A DNA stretch of 64,000 nucleotides, from positions 25,746 to 89,745 of the forward strand of contig CAJUSG010000005.1 in NCBI GenBank assembly GCA_910589085.1. The letters run 5' to 3'. The DNA comes from an uncultured Oscillospiraceae bacterium (lineage in GTDB: Bacteria; Bacillota; Clostridia; Oscillospirales; Oscillospiraceae). Under the pieces are notes generated by a model. It worked only from the letters and a program-made list of their open reading frames with translations. It did not search any database and was not told where the DNA came from. Of this stretch, positions 59,212 to 64,000 are shown in pieces (positions within the stretch are counted from its first letter, which is position 1; each line of letters starts with the position of its first letter). Both the position numbers and the translations under genes were made by a program.

Positions 59212-59877
59212 TCAACCGATGGTGACCAGCAGGTCATCGGTATTGACGGCAGTGCCCACAGAGGCGGCCACAGCCTTGACGGTGCCGGCCACGGGGGCGG
59301 ACACCTCGATCTCCATCTTCATGGCCTCCAGGACCACGAGGACATCGCCGGCGTTCACAGCCTGGCCCACGGAGCACTCCACCTTGAAGATGTTGCCCGG
59401 CATGGGGCTCTTCACAGCGGTCTCGCCGGCGGCGGGGGCCGCAGGAGCCGCAGCGGGGGCCGGAGCCGGGGCGGGCACGGGAGCAGCCACAGGGGCGGGG
59501 GCAGCGGCGGGAGCTGCCATCACAGGAACGGAGGCGATGTTGGTGATCTGGAAGGAGCCCATGGGCATACCGGACTCCTCGGCCACGGCGGCCATCATCA
59601 CGGCCACCAGCTCGCCCTCGTCCTGAGCGGGAGCGGCGGGGGCCGCAGCCGGTTTAGGGGCAGGCGCAGGGGTGGACTTCTTTGCGGGAGCGGCGGCGGG
59701 CTTGCGCTGGGCCTCAATCTTCTGGACCACCCAGGAGATCACATAGATCACCACCATCAGCATGGCCAGCATGACAAAGACTACCAGCAGGCCGCAGACC
59801 GCGGTCAGCAGGGCCTCGGGGATGGTCAGCGGCTCAAAGGGGTGCAGGATATACTTATTCGGATCAGTACTTGGCAT
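59212..59877 (-). CDS. gcdD: Decarboxylase delta subunit (OadG-type) fused to biotinyl domain
   Basis: A 221-residue fusion. One membrane helix at about 22-50 (LLTAVCGLLVVFVMLAML) and the following segment match the OadG/GcdD small subunit, including EGELVAVMMAAVAEES near residues 87-102. An Ala/Pro-rich linker leads to a biotin carrier domain (about 150-221) with the biotinylation motif EAMKM, Lys187. That last domain is nearly identical to the one in the upstream gcdC. Delta subunits normally have no biotin domain, so the complex could hold two carrier arms, one tethered directly to the membrane. Confidence 0.88.
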   Translation of the reverse strand: MPSTDPNKYILHPFEPLTIPEALLTAVCGLLVVFVMLAMLMVVIYVISWVVQKIEAQRKPAAAPAKKSTPAPAPKPAAAPAAPAQDEGELVAVMMAAVAEESGMPMGSFQITNIASVPVMAAPAAAPAPVAAPVPAPAPAPAAAPAAPAAGETAVKSPMPGNIFKVECSVGQAVNAGDVLVVLEAMKMEIEVSAPVAGTVKAVAASVGTAVNTDDLLVTIG

Positions 59878-59896
59878 AGTTGAAATTCCCCCTTAA

Positions 59897-60322
59897 TCAG
59901 CCCAGGGTAACCAGCAGGTCGTCGGTGTTGACGGCGGTGCCCACAGAGGCGGCCACGGCCTTGACGGTGCCAGCCACGGGGGCGGAGACCTCAATCTCCA
60001 TCTTCATGGCCTCCAGAACGATGAGAACATCACCAGCCTGGACGGACTGACCCACGGAGCACTCCACCTTAAAGATGTTGCCGGGCATGGGGCTCTTCAC
60101 GGCGGTCTCGCCGGCGGCGGGGGCGGCAGCGGGAGCTGCGGCAGGCGCGGGGGCGGGGGCCGGAGCGGGAGCAGCGGCGGGCACAGGAGCAGCCACAGGA
60201 GCGGCAGCGGCAGGAGCCGGAGCGGCAGCGGCAGGAGCCGGAGCGGCAGCGGGGGCAACGGCGCCGGTCCTCTCAACGGAGACATTGTAGACCTTGCCGT
60301 TGACGGTCACATTGTAATTCAT
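59897..60322 (-). CDS. gcdC: Glutaconyl-CoA decarboxylase biotin carrier, gamma subunit
   Basis: A 141-residue biotin carrier. It opens with [18 protein letters not shown], a short beta segment typical of these gamma subunits, then a long Ala/Pro linker (about 25-68), then the biotinyl domain with EAMKM, Lys107. The flexible arm shuttles CO2 from the alpha carboxyltransferase to the beta subunit. AAAGGGG precedes ATG 60322. First gene of the gcdC-gcdD-gcdB unit with its own promoter. The alpha subunit gcdA is not in this window. Confidence 0.92.
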   Translation of the reverse strand: MNYNVTVNGKVYNVSVERTGAVAPAAAPAPAAAAPAPAAAAPVAAPVPAAAPAPAPAPAPAAAPAAAPAAGETAVKSPMPGNIFKVECSVGQSVQAGDVLIVLEAMKMEIEVSAPVAGTVKAVAASVGTAVNTDDLLVTLG

Positions 60323-60470
60323 AGCTTCTTTTCCCCTTTACATTATTTTGGTCCAGCCGGAGGCACACCCCCCGGCAGGACACGGCTTTGCGGTCCCTCC
60401 CCCCGCCGTTCAGGCGGGGCGAGGGGCCGAAATTGGGAACATTATACCATTTTCCCCTGAGAAGTGTCAA
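60323..60470 (-). promoter_or_regulatory. Promoter and structured leader of gcdCDB
   Basis: On the minus strand TTGACA (60470-60465) and TATAAT (60446-60441) are 18 bp apart. The roughly 110-nt leader holds a strong hairpin, GCCCCGCC/GGCGGGG around a TGAAC loop, and a GCCGG/CCGGC stem. No known riboswitch consensus was recognised. Confidence 0.75.
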
Positions 60471-60524
60471 TATAACTTTAGACAGCCTTCACAGAAATGA
60501 ACACTTTTTTTACAGCATTACGCT

Positions 60525-60609
60525 GTAGGGGCCGACGACCTCGGCGGCCCGTCCTTCCAGGGTCTGCGAGGGCTCCTGTGAGACGGCGCGCCGGGTCGTC
60601 GCGCCCTAC
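60525..60609. repeat. GTAGGG...CCCTAC twin-hairpin repeat between hgdB and gcdC
   Basis: An 85-bp copy whose right end (ACGGCGCGCCGGGTCGTCGC then GCCCTAC) matches that of the polC copy except for one base. Left arm GGGCC/GGCCC, right arm GGCGCG/CGCGCC. It begins 12 bp after the hgdB stop and could work as a terminator or stabiliser. Confidence 0.85.
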
Positions 60610-60620
60610 GGAATCAAAAA

Positions 60621-61757
60621 TTACAGCACGTCGGCGAAGGCCTGGATGGCGGTGCTGGCCTGACCGAAGTCCCGCATCTGCTGGTCCACGCCAAGCTTGA
60701 TGTGGGGGATGCCGGCGGCGTCCAGCGCTTTCTTGAAGTAGGGATACTCCATCTCCTCAGGGTCGCAGAACTGCTGCATAAACAGCACCAGCCCCTGGGC
60801 GCCCGCGTCCTTGATCTGCTTGACCACAAAGTCGGCCCGGCGGTTCTCGCTGGAGTGCTCATCGTAGAGCAGGATATCGTAGTCCTGGTCGGCGAACTGC
60901 TGGGCCAGCGCCATCATGGGGTCGCCGGTCTCGGCGGCGTCCACCCGGATGGGGCGGCTCTCGTGGGCCACGTCGTCGGCCACAATGGCGATCTTGTTGT
61001 CGTCAAAGATCTGGAGCAGCTTGGGATTGTCGCAGATGATGCCGGAGGTGACTACCTTCTTGCCCTTCCAGTCGCAGGCGGGCAGGGCCTTCAGCTCGGC
61101 GTTGAGGGCCTCCAGCTTGGCGGTGTGGTCGTCCTTAATCATGAACCATGCGGCCCGGAGGACGGCGGAGCGGTTGACAGCGGACACCACGTCGGGGTGC
61201 TGGCCGGCCAGCTTGACAAACTCCCGGCGGGCGGCGCGGCTGCGGTTATATACCTTGATGGCCTCCCGCAGGGCCTCGTCGGTGATGGTGTTGCCCGAGA
61301 TCTTCTCCAGCTCGCCCTTCACGTGCTGGTACTGGTCCATGGTGAACTGGAGCCCGAAGGTGGGCTTGCGCTGCTGGGGATGGGCCAGAAAGATGCAGGG
61401 CAGCTTGCCCTCCATGGCCACCCGGAAGTTCTGGCTCATGGGGCGCAGGGTGTCGCAGATGGTCGGGGTAATCAGGCCGTCCAGGTCGTCCAGGGTGCCG
61501 TCCAGGAGCATCTCCAGGGCCAGCTGGGCGATGGTGCAGTAGAAGGTAGCGCAGTACTCCTTGGCGTGGGAAATGGTCTTCTTGTTGCTGCCCCAGATGC
61601 CCATGGGCACCATGCCGGCGGCGTACACCAGCTCCTCGGGGGCGTAGTAGGGCAGAACGCCGATCACCTTCTTGCCCTCGGCCTTAAAGGCCTGAATCTG
61701 ACGGCGGGGGTGCTCAGAGACCTCCGCAAATTCCTTCAGCAGTACTTCAATGCTCAT
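60621..61757 (-). CDS. hgdB: 2-hydroxyglutaryl-CoA dehydratase, beta subunit
   Basis: A 378-residue subunit of the radical dehydratase that removes water from (R)-2-hydroxyglutaryl-CoA. Cys residues in CATFYCTIAQL and PTICDTLRPM lie where the HgdB/FldC family binds its 4Fe-4S cluster. Its ATG lies 3 nt past the hgdA stop, with AAGGAGG inside hgdA, so translation is coupled. It works as a heterodimer with HgdA and needs one-electron activation by HgdC. Confidence 0.93.
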   Translation of the reverse strand: MSIEVLLKEFAEVSEHPRRQIQAFKAEGKKVIGVLPYYAPEELVYAAGMVPMGIWGSNKKTISHAKEYCATFYCTIAQLALEMLLDGTLDDLDGLITPTICDTLRPMSQNFRVAMEGKLPCIFLAHPQQRKPTFGLQFTMDQYQHVKGELEKISGNTITDEALREAIKVYNRSRAARREFVKLAGQHPDVVSAVNRSAVLRAAWFMIKDDHTAKLEALNAELKALPACDWKGKKVVTSGIICDNPKLLQIFDDNKIAIVADDVAHESRPIRVDAAETGDPMMALAQQFADQDYDILLYDEHSSENRRADFVVKQIKDAGAQGLVLFMQQFCDPEEMEYPYFKKALDAAGIPHIKLGVDQQMRDFGQASTAIQAFADVL

Positions 61758-61760
61758 CTC

Positions 61761-63215
61761 TCAGCCCTCCTTCTTGTCGGCGTTGGCCTCCATGGCCTCC
61801 ACCAGTCCCTGGACCCGGGTCTCATACTGGGCCTCGTTGAAGTTGCGGGGATCGGCCTGGTCGCCGTCGAAGCCGGCGCAGGGCACGCCCAGGTCCGCAG
61901 TGAAGCGGCGCTGCATCTCGGCCATGTAACCCGACCAGGGCTTGCAGGAGCGGTTGTAGTGGACCAGCACGCCGTCCACCTTGTTGTCCCGGCAGATGCC
62001 CTCACGCCAGTCCACGCCCTGCTCGATACACACCGAGTTGGGGGCCTTGTAGTAGGCCCGGGCCATGCCGTCCAGGTCGTCGTAGACGAAGCCGAAGGCG
62101 GGGGCGTACACCACGGCGGTGACGTTGACGCCGTGCTCCTTCAGGGGCTTGAACAGGTTGGGCAGCTTGGGCCAGCAGGGGATGCCCTCGAACATGACGC
62201 GGTACTTCTCGGGGAAGGGGGTGGTGGACTTGCCCACCTTCACGGCCTCGGCCAGGTCCTTCTCCAGCAGCTCGAAGGCCTCGGCGGCCTGGACCCGGCC
62301 CCGGGCGGTGACCACGTCGGCCATGTGGTTGAACAAGTCGAAGCCGGAGTAGGGGGCGGGCTTGTACTGGAGGTAGTCGCACACCCGCAGCCAGGCGCTG
62401 GCGGTGCGGTTGGCGTTCTTGCAGGCCTGGTTGAACTTCTCCTCGTCAAACTTCTTGCCGGTGAGCTCCTCCAGCTGGTGGATGGCCTGATCGAACTGGG
62501 CCCGGACGTAGGCCACATTGGTGTCGTGGACCTCCACGGTGTTGTTGTAGGGGATGTCGATCATGATGAGAGGGATGTTTCGCATCCGGGCGATGTTCTC
62601 ATACCACTTGGTCATGCAGTTGCAGATGTTGTTGCAGCACAGGACGAAGTCGGGCTGAGGCATCCGCATCTGGCGGTAGGGCTTGATGGCCTCCCGGCGG
62701 AAGTTCTTGTAGGCGATCTCCTTCTCGGTGGTCTCGGGCAGGGCCTCAATCTCGTAGATGTCGTCCAGCACGGTGTAGGGCTGCATGGTCTTGGGGTCCT
62801 TCTTGGGCTTGCCGGTCTCGGGGTCGATCACGACCTTGCCATTCTCGTCCTTCAGGGGACGGCCGCTGGCCGGGTTGATGACATACTCCAGGGTCTCGGG
62901 GTCGAACTTGCGGGAGGCCCGCTTGCCGGCGGCATAGGCCAGGGAGATGCGGGCGTAGCCGCAGATGTCGTTGTCAAAGCCCAGGTCCTCGGCAGCCTGG
63001 CACATGATCTCGCCGTCCCGGTTGGCGGCGATGCCGGCGGCCTGGTTCTCTGGGTACATAACATTCAGATCAAAGGCGGCGGCCAGCTCGCAGGGGAACT
63101 TGGAACTGGACCAGCCCACCAGCTTGCCCTCCTTGGCGGCCTGACGGGCGTCGGCGTGGACGTCGTCCACCACCTTGCGAAGGGCCTTTACGCCGGGGCT
63201 AACTTCTTTTGCCAT
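61761..63215 (-). CDS. hgdA: 2-hydroxyglutaryl-CoA dehydratase, alpha subunit
   Basis: A 484-residue subunit carrying a second 4Fe-4S cluster and the substrate site. GWSSSKFPCELAAAF, QPDFVLCCNNICNCMTKWYE and VDGVLVHYNRSCKPWSGY contain the conserved cysteines and nearby polar residues. Length matches the Acidaminococcus and Clostridium symbiosum proteins. AGGAGG precedes ATG 63215. It lies after hgdC and two small genes and is directly followed by hgdB. Confidence 0.94.
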   Translation of the reverse strand: MAKEVSPGVKALRKVVDDVHADARQAAKEGKLVGWSSSKFPCELAAAFDLNVMYPENQAAGIAANRDGEIMCQAAEDLGFDNDICGYARISLAYAAGKRASRKFDPETLEYVINPASGRPLKDENGKVVIDPETGKPKKDPKTMQPYTVLDDIYEIEALPETTEKEIAYKNFRREAIKPYRQMRMPQPDFVLCCNNICNCMTKWYENIARMRNIPLIMIDIPYNNTVEVHDTNVAYVRAQFDQAIHQLEELTGKKFDEEKFNQACKNANRTASAWLRVCDYLQYKPAPYSGFDLFNHMADVVTARGRVQAAEAFELLEKDLAEAVKVGKSTTPFPEKYRVMFEGIPCWPKLPNLFKPLKEHGVNVTAVVYAPAFGFVYDDLDGMARAYYKAPNSVCIEQGVDWREGICRDNKVDGVLVHYNRSCKPWSGYMAEMQRRFTADLGVPCAGFDGDQADPRNFNEAQYETRVQGLVEAMEANADKKEG

Positions 63216-63254
63216 GGTAAATTCCTCCTAACCAAATTTGTATTGTGTCAGGTT

Positions 63255-63325
63255 GTAGGGGCGGATATCATCCGCCCGAAAACGATACGAAACCATTACG
63301 ACGGGCGGATAATATCCGCCCCTAC
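63255..63325. repeat. GTAGGG...CCCTAC twin-hairpin repeat upstream of hgdA
   Basis: A 71-bp copy with near-perfect arms: GGGCGGAT-ATC-ATCCGCCC and GGGCGGATA-A-TATCCGCCC, themselves inverted relative to each other. It lies between the small membrane protein gene and hgdA. Confidence 0.85.
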
Positions 63326-63332
63326 GGGTGCA

Positions 63333-63491
63333 TCATTCGTCTTTCGCAAAGGCACCGACTCCGGCGAAGGCCAATCCCGTCAGGCTGACAATCAGGATAA
63401 ACCAATCCGCGCCAAGAACCCCCTGCATATCCGTTAAAAACAGAAAAATAGCGAATAAAATCAAGGCGATGCCAAACAGTAGTTTTTTCAT
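63333..63491 (-). CDS. Small two-helix membrane protein
   Basis: A 52-residue hydrophobic protein (MKKLLFGIALILFAIFLFLT, then DMQGVLGADWFILIVSLTGL). Two membrane helices are separated by a short polar loop with Asp and Trp, and the tail is AFAKDE. I do not recognise a family. It sits between the DUF6440-like gene and hgdA in the same direction; the repeat at 63255 follows it. Whether it belongs functionally to the dehydratase operon is unclear. Confidence 0.6.
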   Translation of the reverse strand: MKKLLFGIALILFAIFLFLTDMQGVLGADWFILIVSLTGLAFAGVGAFAKDE

Positions 63492-63507
63492 GTCTTATGT
63501 GCCTTCA

Positions 63508-63672
63508 CTAGATTTTTGTTACAACGGGCTTTCCGTTTTCGTCCAGAAGGACCGTCAGCCCGCCGGAGCTTCCATCGTGGCGCCAGAGGTAGTTCACGCC
63601 GGTCTCACGGTCAACCCAGATCTCGAACGTAGTCAAAACGCCCTGGCTGTAGATTTTTTGGAAACGATCCAT
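63508..63672 (-). CDS. Small DUF6440-like protein
   Basis: A 54-residue protein: MDRFQKIYSQ, then IWVDRETGVNYLWRHDGSS and GGLTVLLDENGKPVV. The VDRETGVNYL...GGLTxLLDxxGKP pattern is that of the short DUF6440 family of Firmicutes, function unknown. An AAAGGGG site is about 9 nt before ATG 63672. It starts 13 nt after the hgdC stop. Confidence 0.7.
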   Translation of the reverse strand: MDRFQKIYSQGVLTTFEIWVDRETGVNYLWRHDGSSGGLTVLLDENGKPVVTKI

Positions 63673-63685
63673 TCCGGCCGCCCCT

Positions 63686-64000
63686 TTACTTCTGGGCCTT
63701 CAGGTATTTCTGATAGGCGAACAGGGCGGCGCCCAAGGCTCCGTTGTACTGCGTCAGGGGCGAGGTGTGGATCTCACGGCCCAGGGCCTCCTGGAGGGCG
63801 TTCACCACACCGGAGTTCTGGGCCACGCCGCCGGTCATGACTACCTGGTCCTGCACGCCGATGCGGTGGGCCAGACCGGCCACCCGGCTGGCCACCGACT
63901 GGTGGATGCCGTTGATGATATCACACTTGTCGGTGCCCATGGACAGCTGGCTGATGACCTCGCTCTCGGCAAAGACGGTGCAGGTGGAGCTGATGCCCAC
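63686..64000 (-). CDS. hgdC: 2-hydroxyglutaryl-CoA dehydratase activator, C-terminal part (partial)
   Basis: The last 104 codons of the ASKHA-fold ATPase that injects an electron into the dehydratase; the gene is cut by the right window edge. [16 protein letters not shown] contains one of the Cys ligands of the 4Fe-4S cluster bridging the HgdC dimer, and [17 protein letters not shown] is the C-terminal ATP-binding motif. It ends [13 protein letters not shown]. It lies upstream of hgdA, as in other glutamate fermenters, but with two small genes and a repeat in between. Confidence 0.92.
   Translation of the reverse strand: MGISSTCTVFAESEVISQLSMGTDKCDIINGIHQSVASRVAGLAHRIGVQDQVVMTGGVAQNSGVVNALQEALGREIHTSPLTQYNGALGAALFAYQKYLKAQK

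Noticed and set aside
60702..63437. 911-codon plus-strand open frame under hgdA/hgdB
   Set aside because: Shadow of the highly codon-biased hgd genes; no recognised domain.
1..64000. CRISPR array, prophage, rRNA or insertion sequence
   Set aside because: I saw no regular spaced repeats, phage structural genes, rRNA sequence or transposase.

Overview
The window looks like a chromosomal segment of a GC-rich, anaerobic, gut-type Clostridia, probably an Oscillospiraceae member near Flavonifractor, Pseudoflavonifractor or Lawsonibacter. The placement is inferred from gene content: PolC-type polymerase, a 2-hydroxyglutaryl-CoA dehydratase and Na+-pumping glutaconyl-CoA decarboxylase set (glutamate fermentation), LL-diaminopimelate aminotransferase, SLH and DUF1540 proteins, TRAP transporters, and short GTAGGG...CCCTAC hairpin repeats. 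There is no rRNA, CRISPR array, prophage or transposase gene.

Layout. 1-7.7 kb (minus strand) is the conserved pyrH-frr-uppS-cdsA-dxr-rseP-ispG-polC housekeeping order. It is interrupted between cdsA and dxr by a divergent XRE regulator/small-protein pair and a multi-hairpin repeat. The polC start region carries an in-frame copy of the GTAGGG repeat. 7.7-8.9 kb is an FMN riboswitch with a RibU-type riboflavin ECF S component. 9.2-17.8 kb is a surface-proteolysis locus: a 1672-residue M60-like metallopeptidase with an N-terminal dockerin, a translationally coupled SLH protein whose N-terminal domain resembles a cohesin, and a membrane-anchored clostripain-family (C11) peptidase.

17.8-24.7 kb is a catabolic unit of two MaoC-fold proteins, a CoA-transferase and a DctPQM TRAP transporter, opposite an IclR regulator; several copies of one candidate operator lie between them. 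24.7-33.3 kb is mixed: GT2 glycosyltransferase, an OpuC-type osmoprotectant ABC transporter with a permease/binding-protein fusion, a YlmC-like protein, an unknown membrane-anchored protein, and radical SAM and nitroreductase genes each divergent from an HxlR regulator. 33.3-39.5 kb is a pgeF/solute-binding-protein/purL operon. 39.6-42.2 kb holds small and hypothetical genes, a DUF1540 mini-protein and L-lactate dehydrogenase.

42.2-48.6 kb has three M20 peptidases/amidohydrolases and a NERD-like protein opposite an AbgT transporter, suggesting uptake and hydrolysis of aminoacyl or p-aminobenzoyl-glutamate compounds. 48.7-52.2 kb is a TAXI-type TRAP system. 52.2-55.5 kb holds glnS and a thioredoxin system whose reductase lacks recognisable NADPH-binding motifs. 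55.5-57.9 kb has a second FMN riboswitch with ribU paralogue, dapL and tRNA-Arg(ACG). 58.0-64.0 kb (minus) has hgdC (cut by the window edge), two small genes, hgdA, hgdB, then a separately promoted gcdC-gcdD-gcdB. Here glutamate-derived 2-hydroxyglutaryl-CoA is dehydrated and glutaconyl-CoA decarboxylation is coupled to Na+ export.

Calls were made by reading motifs; no database search was run. Start sites were adjusted to ribosome-binding sites where stated.
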